Below are positions 55,103-63,942 of a stretch of 64,000 nucleotides of DNA, piece after piece. The stretch spans positions 1 through 64,000 of the forward strand of contig NZ_PJRR01000009.1 of NCBI RefSeq assembly GCF_002858865.1, read 5' to 3'. The number at the start of each line of letters is the position of its first letter. Position 1 is the stretch's first letter. Position numbers and translations under genes: made by a program. Source of the DNA: Caulobacter vibrioides. GTDB taxonomy: Bacteria > Pseudomonadota > Alphaproteobacteria > Caulobacterales > Caulobacteraceae. Under the pieces are notes generated by a model that was given only the letters and a program-made list of their open reading frames with translations, was not told the DNA's origin and did no database searches.

Positions 55103-56128
55103 CTAGCGCCAAGCCTTGAAGTGCTTGGACAATTTGAGCCCTTGCCGCTGATAGTGGGAGCCACCTTCGCCGTAGAGCCGCGCGGGACGGGCGGTGAGCG
55201 GCTCATAGACCAGGCGTGCGACCGTCTGGCCGTCCTCCAGCAGGAACGGCGTCTCGTGGCTGCGGACCTCGAGCACGCCCTTGGAGCCGACGGCGGCGGC
55301 CTCCTCGGTGCCGAAGCCCGGATCGAAGAAACCGGCATAGTGCACACGGAACTCACCGACCGATGGGTCGATCGGCGTCATCTCGGCGGCTTCCAGAACC
55401 GGGATCTCGATGTCGTCCTTGCTGGCCAGGATGTAGAACTCGCCCGGATCCAGCAGCAGTTCGCCGCGGCGCGCCTCCAGCGGCTCCCAGAAGTCGCGCG
55501 GATCATGGCCGTCCTCGTGATCGAGATCCACCACCCCGGCGTGGCGACGCCCGCGGAAGCCGACGATCCCGGTCTCGGACAGCAGGTCCACCCCGACGCT
55601 GCGGGTGGCCAGCTTGGCCGGCTCGCCGCGCTTCAAGCGCAGTTGGTTGAGGCGCGTGCCGGCGCGGACCAGAACCGAAAAGGTCTGCGGCGCGATCTCG
55701 ATATAGAGCGGCCCGGTGTAGCCCGCGTCCACGTCGTCAAAGGCGCGGCTGTGATCGGTGAGCAGACGCACAAACACGTCGACCCGCCCCGTCGAACTCT
55801 TGGGATTGCCGCGCGCCGACACCGTCATCGGCAGGGCCAGGCGCTCCTGGATCTCGGCGATATAGACACAGCCCTTCTCCAGCACCGCGCCCTTGGTCAG
55901 GTCCAGCTCGTGCATGGCCACGTCCTTCAGGCGCTCGGGTACCCTCCTGGAAAGACCGGGCAAGAACGAGGCGCGGATGCGCCAGGCGCGCGCGCCCAGC
56001 CGCAAGTCCAGGCTCGCAGGCTGCACCTGATCGACGTCGAACGGTGTGGCCGAGGTGATGGCCTCTTCAGCGATCAGCTCTTCGATGGTCTGGCAGGGCA
56101 GAATCCCTGCGGAATGGGCGTCGGTCAT
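55103..56128 (-). CDS. dcd: 2'-Deoxycytidine 5'-triphosphate deaminase (long form)
   Basis: 341 residues from ATG 56128. Long-form deaminases have two dUTPase-like halves, seen here. The first contains VDQVQPASLDLRLGARAWRI and SARGNPKSSTGRVDVFVRLL, with the substrate-binding Ser/Arg and the catalytic Glu region. The second has VHYAGFFDPGFGTE and a C-terminal lid. It converts dCTP to dUTP for thymidylate synthesis in the cytosol. It diverges from metZ. Confidence 0.85.
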   Translation of the reverse strand: MTDAHSAGILPCQTIEELIAEEAITSATPFDVDQVQPASLDLRLGARAWRIRASFLPGLSRRVPERLKDVAMHELDLTKGAVLEKGCVYIAEIQERLALPMTVSARGNPKSSTGRVDVFVRLLTDHSRAFDDVDAGYTGPLYIEIAPQTFSVLVRAGTRLNQLRLKRGEPAKLATRSVGVDLLSETGIVGFRGRRHAGVVDLDHEDGHDPRDFWEPLEARRGELLLDPGEFYILASKDDIEIPVLEAAEMTPIDPSVGEFRVHYAGFFDPGFGTEEAAAVGSKGVLEVRSHETPFLLEDGQTVARLVYEPLTARPARLYGEGGSHYQRQGLKLSKHFKAWR

Positions 56129-56303
56129 CGGCGCGACACTCGCCAAACCCGGCCGCAAACGCAAGGCGCGAGCGAATGGCGCTCGCCTGTGACACCGCAC
56201 TTTTCCCCTATGACAATTCTCTGACGCTCTGGCAGGCGTTCTGGCTTGACCCCGCCCCCTCCCCCGCTCCTTATGCGCGCGTTTTTGCGTAGGAGGCGGG
56301 CCC

Positions 56304-57488
56304 GTGGCCGAGAACCCGAAGGACTGGGACGTCGCGACGAAATTGATCCGTGGGGGGATCGCGCGCTCTCAGTTCATGGAGACCGCCGAGGCGCTCTACC
56401 TGACGCAAGGCTTCACCTATGACAGCGCCGAGGGCGCCGACCGCCGCTTCGCCGGCGAAGATCCCGGATTCGTCTATTCGCGGTTCAACAATCCGACCGT
56501 GAAGATGTTCGAGGACCGCCTGGCGCTGCTGGAAGGCGCCGAGGTCTGTCGCGCCCAGGCCACCGGGATGGCCTCGATCCACGCCGCCCTGATGGGCCTG
56601 GTCCGCGCCGGCGACCACGTCGTGGCCGGCCGCGCGCTCTTTGGCTCGTGCCGCTGGATCGTCAGCGAGTGGCTGCCGCGTTTTGGCGTCGAGACCACCT
56701 TTGTCGACGCCACCGACCCCAAGGCCTGGGAAGCGGCGATGCGGCCCAACACCAAGGCGGTGCTGGTCGAGACGCCCTCGAACCCGGTGCTGGAGATCAC
56801 CGACATCCGCGCGGTGTCGGAACTGGCCCATGCGGTCGGCGCCAAGGTCATCGTCGACAACGTGTTCGCCACCCCGATCTTCCAGAAGCCGCTGGAGCTG
56901 GGCGCGGACGTCGTCGTCTATTCGGCCACCAAGCATATCGACGGCCAGGGCCGGGTGCTGGGCGGGGCCATCCTGACCAGCGAGGCGATCAACGAGGAGT
57001 TCTACCGCGACAGCCTGCGCCACACCGGCCCGTCGCTGTCGCCGTTCAACGCCTGGGTGATGCTGAAGGGTCTCGAGACCCTGGACCTGCGCGTGCGCCG
57101 CCAGGCCGACAGCGCTTTCGCCCTGGCCAACACCATCGCCGAGCACAAGAAGGTGCAGACGGTGCTCTATCCGTTCCGCCCCGACCACCCCGGCCACAAT
57201 GTCGCCAAGGCGCAGATGACCGGCGGCGGCACCGTGATCGCGCTGGATCTGGGCAGCCGCGAGGCCGCCTTCAAGTTCCTGAACGCGCTGGAGATCGTCG
57301 ACATCTCCAACAATCTCGGCGACGCCAAGTCGATGGCCACGCACCCGCCGACCACCACCCACCGCTCGGTCCCCGAAGCCGAACGCCCGTCACTGGGCGT
57401 CACCGAAGGCGGCGTGCGCCTGTCGGTGGGCCTGGAGAGCGTGGAAGATCTCAAGCGGGATGTGATCCGTGCGCTCGATCAGGCGTGA
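56304..57488 (+). CDS. metZ: O-succinylhomoserine sulfhydrylase
   Basis: 394 residues from GTG 56304, with AGGAGG 8 bases upstream. A Cys/Met-metabolism PLP enzyme: the N-terminal VATKLIRGGIARSQFMETAE, phosphate-binding QATGMASIHAALMGL, and PLP-Lys in VVYSATKHIDGQGRVLGGAI. The C-terminal GVRLSVGLESVEDLKRD closes the fold. It joins sulfide to O-succinylhomoserine to make homocysteine for methionine. No SAM riboswitch is recognised in the 175-base upstream region. apaG follows in the same direction. Confidence 0.9.
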   Translation: MAENPKDWDVATKLIRGGIARSQFMETAEALYLTQGFTYDSAEGADRRFAGEDPGFVYSRFNNPTVKMFEDRLALLEGAEVCRAQATGMASIHAALMGLVRAGDHVVAGRALFGSCRWIVSEWLPRFGVETTFVDATDPKAWEAAMRPNTKAVLVETPSNPVLEITDIRAVSELAHAVGAKVIVDNVFATPIFQKPLELGADVVVYSATKHIDGQGRVLGGAILTSEAINEEFYRDSLRHTGPSLSPFNAWVMLKGLETLDLRVRRQADSAFALANTIAEHKKVQTVLYPFRPDHPGHNVAKAQMTGGGTVIALDLGSREAAFKFLNALEIVDISNNLGDAKSMATHPPTTTHRSVPEAERPSLGVTEGGVRLSVGLESVEDLKRDVIRALDQA

Positions 57489-57501
57489 GACCTCCCCGCC
57501 C

Positions 57502-57933
57502 ATGCAACGCATGAGACGCCGCCGGGGCAGCGACAGCGCCGCCTATGAGGCCCGCACGCGCGACATCGTCGTGCGCGTCTTCCCCACCTATGCGGCCGAG
57601 GAAAGCTCGCCCGAGCAGGGCCTCTATCTGTGGTCCTACACGGTCGAGATCGAGAACCACGGCGAAGAGACGGTCACCCTGATCGCGCGCCGCTGGACGA
57701 TCACCGACGGCTTCAACCGGGTGAACGAGGTCGAGGGCAGCGGCGTGGTCGGCGAACAGCCCGAGCTGAAGCCGCGCGAGGCGTTCCGCTATGTCTCCAA
57801 CTGCCCTCTGCCTACGCCGTCGGGCGCGATGCGGGGGAGCTACCAGATGGTCACCGACGCGGGCGACCTGTTCGACGTGGCGATCCCGGAGTTCTCGCTG
57901 CACCTGCCGGGCGCGGCGATGAAGCTCAACTGA
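57502..57933 (+). CDS. apaG: ApaG protein
   Basis: 143 residues from ATG 57502. An immunoglobulin-like ApaG domain: TRDIVVRVFPTYAAEESSPE, LYLWSYTVEIENHGEETVTL, ARRWTITDGFNRVNEVEGSG then VVGEQPELKPREAFRYVSNC, and a C-terminal GSYQMVTDAGDLFDVAIPEF. All family landmarks are present. Roles linked to Co2+/Mg2+ resistance are reported in enterobacteria. It lies 13 bases after metZ, so it is probably cotranscribed. Confidence 0.92.
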   Translation: MQRMRRRRGSDSAAYEARTRDIVVRVFPTYAAEESSPEQGLYLWSYTVEIENHGEETVTLIARRWTITDGFNRVNEVEGSGVVGEQPELKPREAFRYVSNCPLPTPSGAMRGSYQMVTDAGDLFDVAIPEFSLHLPGAAMKLN

Positions 57934-58006
57934 TCGATTGAGGCGTAATTGACATTAGACGCGGATAGGTAGAGCCTTCAGAGATCAGCTCTGAGGCGCC
58001 TCGCTC

Positions 58007-58441
58007 ATGCTTGTCCGGACCTCCATCTGCGCCTTGATCCTCACCATGGCGCTCGCGCCGCAGGTCATGGCGCAGTCCGCCATCGCCAGGCAGCACTACA
58101 TGCACCAAGGCGTCGTCCTGACCCCTACGGTCGATATCGGGCGCGGGCGCGTGGATTTTCAAACGCCCGCTCAGCAAGCCCGTGTCGAAAGGTTGATGCC
58201 GCAGATCGAGAAGGCCATCGCGATCAAGCTGGCCAACCCCAAAACGGCCGAGTTCAGAGGCATCCGCACTGGCCGCTACCAGAAAGTCATGGTTGTCTGC
58301 GGCGTGGTCGACAGTATCGCCGCCTCGGGCGAGACCGAAAAACGCCGCTTCATCGCGCGTCCCGGCGCCGCCTCCCTTGAGACGTCGGAAAACGCTGACG
58401 CGTTCAGGGCCGGCTGGAAGAGCACGGGTTGCGGTTTCTAA
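58007..58441 (+). CDS. Secreted hypothetical protein
   Basis: 144 residues. Signal peptide (about 1-22, ICALILTMALAPQVMAQS). The mature part has KAIAIKLANPKTAEFRGIRT and VVCGVVDSIAASGETEKRRF, a pattern seen in small exported proteins of proteobacteria with two conserved cysteines (about 98 and 142). Function unknown. TTGACA at about 57949 may be its promoter. Confidence 0.65.
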   Translation: MLVRTSICALILTMALAPQVMAQSAIARQHYMHQGVVLTPTVDIGRGRVDFQTPAQQARVERLMPQIEKAIAIKLANPKTAEFRGIRTGRYQKVMVVCGVVDSIAASGETEKRRFIARPGAASLETSENADAFRAGWKSTGCGF

Positions 58442-58521
58442 AGGTATTGGGTTTGGCCTGAGCTTTGAGGCTGCTCGAAGTCGCTCTGGCCCCACCAATC
58501 CCAAGCTTATTCAGGCACGAA

Positions 58522-58553
58522 AAAGGCCGGCTCCCATCCGAGAGCCGGCCTTT
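58522..58553. terminator. Bidirectional terminator
   Basis: A 12-bp perfect stem, AAAGGCCGGCTC with its complement at 58542-58553, flanked by A-run and T-run. It serves the convergent genes ending at 58441 and 58592. Confidence 0.85.
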
Positions 58554-58591
58554 CTTGTTCGCTATTCTAACTCGGTCAGGCCGAAGGGCCC

Positions 58592-59500
58592 TCACGCCCC
58601 CGGCGGATCCAGCTTGTAGATCCGCGAGCAGTATTCGCAGGTCACGTGGATCTTGCCGTCCGGCTCGACCATCTCGGCGACCTCCTCGGCCGAGAACGAG
58701 TCCATCACCACGCCTATGCGGTCTTCCGAACAGCGGCAGAACGCCTTGAGCGGCTTCTCGTCCAGCAGGCGAACGCCGTCCTCGTTGAACAGGCGCCACA
58801 GCAGCGTCGGGGTCGAAACCGTCGGGTCGATCAGTTCGTCCTCGCCGGTCGTTTCGAACAGCGCCTGCACGTGCGTCCAGGCGTCCTGGGTCTCGCCCCG
58901 CGCCTGATCGCCGGCGATCACCTGGATCAGGATGCCGCCCGCGCGCCAGGTTGCGCCCTGCCCTGTATCGGCCTGCCCCACAGCCAGACGAACACGGGTG
59001 GGGGTCTGCTCGGACTGGGCGAAGTACTGCTCGGCGCACAGGGCCAGGGTCTCACCTTCGATCGGCGTGACGCCCTGGTAGCGATCCATGTCCGGTCCCT
59101 GATCCAGGGTCATGATGAACACGCCGCCGCCCAGCAGGGTCTTGGCGCCGGGGCGCACGAACCCTTCCGAGACCGCCGCCACTTCTGCGGGGTCGAACCG
59201 GCAATAGCCGCGCAGGCCGCCGCTGGTGTCGTAATCGACGACCACATAGCGCACGGGGCCGTCGCCCTGGGCCTGGACGATCAACCGTCCCTCGAACTTC
59301 AGGCTCGACCCGACCAGGGCCGCCAACGCACAGGCCTCGCCCAGCAGGTTGGCCACCGGCTCGGGGTAGTCATGGCGTGTCAGCACCTCGTCGATCGCCG
59401 CGCCAAGGCGCACCACCCGGCCGCGTACGGGCAGGTTCTCGATCTGAAACGCGGAAACGACGTCGTCGAGGACGCCGGTGTCGGGGGCGATGTCGGTCAT
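58592..59500 (-). CDS. hslO: Hsp33 redox-regulated chaperone
   Basis: 302 residues from ATG 59500. The N-terminal domain (about 15-230) contains GRVVRLGAAIDEVLTRHDYP and GGVFIMTLDQGPDMDRYQGV. The C-terminal zinc switch has four Cys: FCRCSEDR and VTCEYCSRIY (C-x-C and C-x-x-C, about residues 259-294). Oxidation of these releases zinc and activates holdase function under oxidative stress. Downstream of argF in the same direction, separated by about 215 bases. Confidence 0.92.
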   Translation of the reverse strand: MTDIAPDTGVLDDVVSAFQIENLPVRGRVVRLGAAIDEVLTRHDYPEPVANLLGEACALAALVGSSLKFEGRLIVQAQGDGPVRYVVVDYDTSGGLRGYCRFDPAEVAAVSEGFVRPGAKTLLGGGVFIMTLDQGPDMDRYQGVTPIEGETLALCAEQYFAQSEQTPTRVRLAVGQADTGQGATWRAGGILIQVIAGDQARGETQDAWTHVQALFETTGEDELIDPTVSTPTLLWRLFNEDGVRLLDEKPLKAFCRCSEDRIGVVMDSFSAEEVAEMVEPDGKIHVTCEYCSRIYKLDPPGA

Positions 59501-59679
59501 GGGGAGGCTAGATAGGAGGTTCTGGCGAAATTGCGAGCCCGGATCGAAGACACACGGCAACGGAGCCCGCACCAGGGTCTCCCGAGATCGGGTGCATGCG
59601 ACCGAACGCCTCGTTGCGACAACGAGGGATTCGGACTCACTTGGGATCGCCGCCGCTTTTGCCCATATGCGACGGCGAC

Positions 59680-59713
59680 ACCGGCCAGCGTTTACCAACC
59701 GGCGCTGGCCGGT
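59680..59713 (-). terminator. Hairpin after argF
   Basis: An 11-bp perfect stem, ACCGGCCAGCG with CGCTGGCCGGT, and a 12-base loop, 5 bases beyond the argF stop on the minus strand. No T-run follows. Two GANTC sites (59628-59632 and 59634-59638) lie close by, upstream of hslO. Confidence 0.6.
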
Positions 59714-59717
59714 AACC

Positions 59718-60653
59718 TTATCCGATCGCGCCGAAGCACCAGGCCAGGACGGACTTCTGGGCGTGAATGCGGTTCTCGGCCTCGTCCCAGACCAGCGAGC
59801 GCGGACCGTCCAGCACCGCGTCGGTGACCTCTTCGCCGCGATGCGCCGGCAGGCAGTGCAGGAAGACGCCGTTACCCGCCGCCAGATCCATTAGCCTGTC
59901 GTCGACCTGATAGGGCTCAAGCGCCGCCAAGCGCTCGTCATGGTCGGTGTCGCCCATCGAGACCCAGGTGTCGGCCACGACCACGTCCGCGCCGCTGACG
60001 GCGGCCTTGGGATCGGTGGTCATGCTGACCTTGCCCTGCAGGCCCTCGGCGCGGGCTAGGTCGTGCAGATCGGCGTGATAGACCGCCGGGCAGGCGATCT
60101 TCAGCTCAAAGCCCAGCAGAGGCGCGGCATGGATGAAGCTGGAGCAGACATTGTTGCCGTCGCCGACCCAGGCGATGGTCTTGCCGGCGATCGGGCCGCG
60201 ATGCTCCTCGATGGTGAGGATGTCGGCCATGATCTGGCACGGGTGGCTCTTGTCGGTCAGGCCGTTGATGATCGGCACGGTCGAGACCTGGGCGAAGCGC
60301 TCGACGTCGGCGTGGCTGTTGGCGCGGATCATCACCGCGTCGACCATGCGCGACAGCACCTTGGCGGTGTCCTCGATGGTCTCGCCGCGGCCCAGCTGCA
60401 TGTCCGAAGCGGTCGAGATGATCGCGCTGCCGCCCAGCTGGCGCATGGCCGCGTCGAACGAGAAGCGGGTGCGGGTCGAGTTCTTCTGGAAGATCATCGA
60501 CAGCACGCGGTCCTTGGCCGGCGCATCGGCGTCGACCTTGCCCTGCGGCCAGCCCTTGCGGGCCGCCTTGCGGGCGTGGGCGTCGTCCAGCAGCAGGCGC
60601 AGGGTCGCACCGTCCAGCTTCCACAGGTCGATGAAGTGGCGGGGTTGAGTCAT
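59718..60653 (-). CDS. argF: Ornithine carbamoyltransferase
   Basis: 311 residues from ATG 60653. Carbamoyl-phosphate site STRTRFSFD (about 58-66), second site [15 protein letters not shown] (about 135-149), ornithine site [10 protein letters not shown] and [18 protein letters not shown] near the C-terminus. It makes citrulline from ornithine and carbamoyl phosphate in arginine synthesis. It lies after argD in the same direction, with a palindromic repeat between the genes. Confidence 0.95.
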   Translation of the reverse strand: MTQPRHFIDLWKLDGATLRLLLDDAHARKAARKGWPQGKVDADAPAKDRVLSMIFQKNSTRTRFSFDAAMRQLGGSAIISTASDMQLGRGETIEDTAKVLSRMVDAVMIRANSHADVERFAQVSTVPIINGLTDKSHPCQIMADILTIEEHRGPIAGKTIAWVGDGNNVCSSFIHAAPLLGFELKIACPAVYHADLHDLARAEGLQGKVSMTTDPKAAVSGADVVVADTWVSMGDTDHDERLAALEPYQVDDRLMDLAAGNGVFLHCLPAHRGEEVTDAVLDGPRSLVWDEAENRIHAQKSVLAWCFGAIG

Positions 60654-60675
60654 CGGACGATCCCTATCCCCGCCT

Positions 60676-60749
60676 CCCCGGCGAATGCCGGGGCCCAGAG
60701 TCATCCGGGAACTAGACGGGCTTAATCTGGGTCCCGGCTTTCGCCGGGA
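60676..60749. repeat. Inverted repeat between argD and argF
   Basis: CCCCGGCGAATGCCGGGG then CCCAGA pairs with TCTGGGTCCCGGCTTTCGCC at the other end. This repeat type is common between Caulobacter genes. Here it sits inside a two-gene biosynthetic unit and may affect mRNA processing. Confidence 0.7.
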
Positions 60750-60770
60750 AGGTCGGAAAAAGGGTTGGGT

Positions 60771-61988
60771 CTAGGCGGCGGCCTTGGCGCGCGCGGCCTC
60801 GCAAGCCTTTTCGAGCTTGGCGATCGCCTCGCTGGCTTCCTCGATGGTCAGGTTCAACGGCGGCAGCAGGCGCACGCAGTTGTCCCCGCCGCCGGCGATG
60901 AGAAGCTTCTCGTCGCGCGCCAGGACCATGAAGTCGCGGTTGTTCGGGATCAGCTTGACGCCGATCAGCATGCCCTTGCCGCGCACGTCGACGATGACGT
61001 CCGGGAAGCGGTCCTTGAGGCCGTTCAGCTGTTGGGTGAAGAAGCCCGAAACGGTCTTCACATTGTCCAGCGTCTCAGGCGACTTGATGATCTCCAGCGC
61101 CGCCTTGCCCACGGCCATGGCCAGCGGGTTGCCGCCGAAGGTCGAGCCGTGCGCCGCGACCGTCATGCCCTTGGCTGCTTCGGTGGTGGCCAGGCACGCA
61201 CCGATCGGGAAGCCGCCGCCCAGGGCCTTGGCCACCGCCATGATGTGCGGCTCGCCGCCTTCCGCCCACTCGTAGGCGAAGAGCTTGCCGGTCCGGCCCA
61301 TGCCGCACTGAACTTCGTCATAGATCAGCAGCACGCCGTGCTCGTCGCACAGCTGGCGAAGGCCGACCAGGCACTGGGTCGGGATCGAGCGCGCGCCGCC
61401 CTCGCCCTGCACCGGCTCGACGATGATCGCCGCCGTGGTCGGGCTGGCGATCGCGGCCTTGATCGCGTCGTGGTCGCCGAAAGTCAGTTGGCTGTAGCCC
61501 GGCAGGCGCGGGCCAAAGCCGTCGACATAGCTCGGGTTGCCCGAGGCGTTGACCGCCGCGTAGGTACGGCCGTGGAACGAGCCGTCGAAGCCGTAGATAT
61601 CGATGCGCTCGGGCTGGCCGTTGGCCGAGTGATACTTGCGGGCCGTCTTCAGCGCGCACTCCACGGCTTCCGTGCCCGAGTTGGTGAAGAACACCACATC
61701 GGCGAACGAGTTGGCGCACAGGGCGTCGGCCAGCTCTTCCTGCTCAGGGATCCGGTAGATGTTGGAGACGTGCCAGAGCTTCTCGGCCTGGGCCTTCAGC
61801 ACCTCGACCAGCGCCGGATGGGCGTGACCCAGGCCGTTGGTGGCGATGCCCGCCACGCAGTCCAGGTACTCTTCGCCTTCGGTCGAGATCAGGCGCGCGC
61901 CTCGGCCTCGCTCAAACGCCAGCGGAGCGCGGTTGTACACGCCCATGATGTGGTGCTGCGAGGTGGTGGACGACGTCGCGGTGCTCAA
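60771..61988 (-). CDS. argD: Acetylornithine/succinyldiaminopimelate aminotransferase
   Basis: 405 residues from TTG 61988, chosen because GGGAGG lies 6 bases upstream; ATG 61946 is the alternative. A class-III aminotransferase: FTNSGTEAVECALKTARKYH (PLP-phosphate region), DGSFHGRTYAAV, LIYDEVQCGMGRTGKLFAYE with the PLP-ring Asp, and PLP-Lys in AVAKALGGGFPIGA. It acts in arginine synthesis and probably also lysine/diaminopimelate synthesis. First gene of the arg unit. A GC-rich hairpin (about 62013-62035) lies in the upstream region. Confidence 0.93.
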   Translation of the reverse strand: MSTATSSTTSQHHIMGVYNRAPLAFERGRGARLISTEGEEYLDCVAGIATNGLGHAHPALVEVLKAQAEKLWHVSNIYRIPEQEELADALCANSFADVVFFTNSGTEAVECALKTARKYHSANGQPERIDIYGFDGSFHGRTYAAVNASGNPSYVDGFGPRLPGYSQLTFGDHDAIKAAIASPTTAAIIVEPVQGEGGARSIPTQCLVGLRQLCDEHGVLLIYDEVQCGMGRTGKLFAYEWAEGGEPHIMAVAKALGGGFPIGACLATTEAAKGMTVAAHGSTFGGNPLAMAVGKAALEIIKSPETLDNVKTVSGFFTQQLNGLKDRFPDVIVDVRGKGMLIGVKLIPNNRDFMVLARDEKLLIAGGGDNCVRLLPPLNLTIEEASEAIAKLEKACEAARAKAAA

Positions 61989-62142
61989 GACCGGCCTCCC
62001 TAAAAGGAAACAAGCCCCCGCGCCTTGAGCGCGGGGACTGGAAGGCCGCAGGTTGTCGCCGTGGAACGCCGTCGTGTCAATGAAAGCCCCCTCAAAAAGG
62101 CCCTGAAACGCCAGCGAAATTCCGGGCTATGGCGCCGGCGCC

Positions 62143-62964
62143 TCAGCTCTTGAGACGGTAACCGGTGACGAAGAGCCTCCAGCACCACAGGAACATCACC
62201 ACGGTGAGAAGACCGGCGGTCACGACGCCGATCGCGATCGAGCCGTCGGCATGGCCGATGAAGCCATACCGGAAGCCGTCGATCAGGTAGAAGAAGGGGT
62301 TGAAGTGGCTCGCCGACCGGAACGGCTCGGGCAGCTTGTCGACCAGGTAGAAGGTGCCCGACAGGAAGGTCATGGGCATGATCAGGAAGTTCGTCACGGC
62401 CGCCAGCTGGTCGAACTTCTCGGCCCACAGGCCGGCCAGCACGCCCGCCAGTCCCAGGATCAGCGAAGCCGTAAGCCCGAAATAAAGCACCGCCCAGAGG
62501 TGCGCGACCGACAGGCCCGCGCCCGGCAGGACGCCGATGACGATCGCCGTCACCGCCCCCACGACCACGCCGCGCGTGGCCGCGCCCAGGGCGAAGGCCG
62601 AGACCTGTTCCAGCGCCGATAGCGGCGGCGTCAGGAAGTCCGGCGTCAGGCCCATCATCTTGGCCTGGATCAGCGACGATGAGGAATTGGCGAAGGCGTT
62701 GTTCAGGATCGCCATCATGATCAGGCCCGGGGCCACGAAATGGCCGAAGGTCACGCCGCCCACGGCCGGGCGACTGGCGCCGACCGCGACCACGAAGACC
62801 AGCATGTAGAGCAGCGTCGTGACCACCGGCGCGGCGACCGTCTGGGTGCCGACTTTCCAGAACCGGCGGATCTCACGCTGGTAGAGCGTGACGAAGCCGG
62901 ACCAGTTCCAGCCGCGATAGTCGCGGGGCTGCGGCGGAATGACGCTCTCGGCCGTGTCTCTCAT
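62143..62964 (-). CDS. ABC-2 type transporter permease
   Basis: 273 residues. An N-terminal cytosolic segment (YRGWNWSGFVTLYQREIRRF) precedes six hydrophobic segments, with the ABC-2 signature region PLSALEQVSAFALGAATRGV and the FLSGTFYLVDKLPEPFRSAS loop typical of daunorubicin-type/NodJ-type permeases. It would pair with an ATPase encoded elsewhere; none lies beside it in the window. Substrate unknown (drug or polysaccharide export). Confidence 0.85.
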   Translation of the reverse strand: MRDTAESVIPPQPRDYRGWNWSGFVTLYQREIRRFWKVGTQTVAAPVVTTLLYMLVFVVAVGASRPAVGGVTFGHFVAPGLIMMAILNNAFANSSSSLIQAKMMGLTPDFLTPPLSALEQVSAFALGAATRGVVVGAVTAIVIGVLPGAGLSVAHLWAVLYFGLTASLILGLAGVLAGLWAEKFDQLAAVTNFLIMPMTFLSGTFYLVDKLPEPFRSASHFNPFFYLIDGFRYGFIGHADGSIAIGVVTAGLLTVVMFLWCWRLFVTGYRLKS

Positions 62965-63033
62965 CAGCTCAAACCCTTGTTCTGCTTGGCCATGTGCGCC
63001 TTGGGGGCCCTTTTCGCAAGCGCGGGCTTGCCG

Positions 63034-63099
63034 GAATCAACATCTTGTTTCTGTGGACAGAGTCGATGGCGCCCATTGTGCGTTTTAACGCATTCTTTA
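63034..63099 (+). promoter_or_regulatory. gcrA upstream control region
   Basis: It contains GAATC (63034-63038, a CcrM site), TGTGGACAG (63052-63060, a 7/9 match to a DnaA box) and TTAA-N7-TTTA (63085-63099, one mismatch from the CtrA site TTAA-N7-TTAA). In Caulobacter, gcrA is activated by DnaA and repressed by CtrA, which agrees with this layout. Site calls are by eye. Confidence 0.55.
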
Positions 63100-63202
63100 C
63101 GATATCTAGTAGGACGACCGCCGGCGGGGCGGATCGATCACCATATATAGGGTGACGGGCGTGGGGACGCCCTCACCCTCTCTCGAATGGCGGAGACGGG
63201 TA

Positions 63203-63724
63203 ATGAGCTGGACCGACGAACGGGTTTCCACCCTGAAGAAGCTCTGGTTGGACGGCCTTTCGGCCAGCCAGATCGCCAAGCAATTGGGCGGCGTGACGCG
63301 TAACGCGGTGATCGGCAAGGTGCACCGTCTGGGCCTGTCGGGCCGCGCGGCTCCCTCGCAACCGGCCCGTCCGGCCTTCAAGGCGCCGCGCCCGGCGCGT
63401 CCGGCCGCCCAGGCGATGCCGTCGGCTCCGCGCCGCGTGACGCCGGTCGAGGCCCCCACGTCGGTTCCGGTCGCCGCGGCTCCGGCTCCGCTGCCGGCTT
63501 TCCGTCACGAAGAACCCGGCTCGGCCACCGTGCTGACCCTGGGCGCGCACATGTGCAAGTGGCCGATCGGCGATCCGTCGTCGGAAGGCTTCACCTTCTG
63601 CGGTCGTCGCTCGTCGGAAGGCCCCTATTGCGTCGAGCACGCGCGGGTGGCCTACCAGCCCCAGCAGACCAAGAAGAAGAGCGGCGGCGCCGAACTGGCC
63701 CGCTCGCTTCGCCGCTACATCTAA
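63203..63724 (+). CDS. gcrA: GcrA cell-cycle regulator
   Basis: 173 residues from ATG 63203, with GGAGACGG upstream. The N-terminal DNA-binding domain MSWTDERVSTLKKLWLDGLS then ASQIAKQLGGVTRNAVIGKV (1-40) is a GcrA hallmark. A linker rich in Pro and Ala follows (about 50-110). The C-terminal sigma-70-interacting domain contains HMCKWPIGDPSSEGFTFCGR (about 117-136) and YCVEHARVAYQP. It activates sigma-70 promoters with CcrM-methylated GANTC sites and controls the S-phase programme. Length equals that known for Caulobacter. Confidence 0.95.
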   Translation: MSWTDERVSTLKKLWLDGLSASQIAKQLGGVTRNAVIGKVHRLGLSGRAAPSQPARPAFKAPRPARPAAQAMPSAPRRVTPVEAPTSVPVAAAPAPLPAFRHEEPGSATVLTLGAHMCKWPIGDPSSEGFTFCGRRSSEGPYCVEHARVAYQPQQTKKKSGGAELARSLRRYI

Positions 63725-63752
63725 GAAGAACAATAGTCTCTCAGAGCGGCGG

Positions 63753-63790
63753 ATCCCGGATGGCCCAAACGGCCGTCCGGGATTTCTCAT
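63753..63790 (+). terminator. gcrA terminator
   Basis: A stem of ATCCCGGA-x-GGCC with GGCC-x-TCCGGGAT, a 5-base loop, then TTCTCATTTC. It starts about 29 bases after the gcrA stop. Confidence 0.8.
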
Positions 63791-63828
63791 TTCTGGACGC
63801 AGGCAAAGACCATCCGCGTCTTAACCGG

Positions 63829-63942
63829 CGTCATCCCGCGCTTTATGCGCGGGACCCATTCGTCCGCCGCAAGTGCGGAGCGAAATGAAGTTCTCACGTA
63901 GAAGCTGAGCCATAGATCCCGCGCATAAAGCGCGGGATGACG
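63829..63942. repeat. Inverted repeat with 26-base arms
   Basis: CGTCATCCCGCGCTTTATGC then GCGGGA on the left and its complement at 63917-63942. Repeats of this kind recur between genes in Caulobacter-type genomes. The inner 60 bases carry no gene. Confidence 0.7.

Noticed and set aside
56129-56303. SAM riboswitch upstream of metZ
   Set aside because: Expected for this gene in some alphaproteobacteria, but no SAM-II-like conserved core or pseudoknot pattern was seen; the region is pyrimidine-rich.
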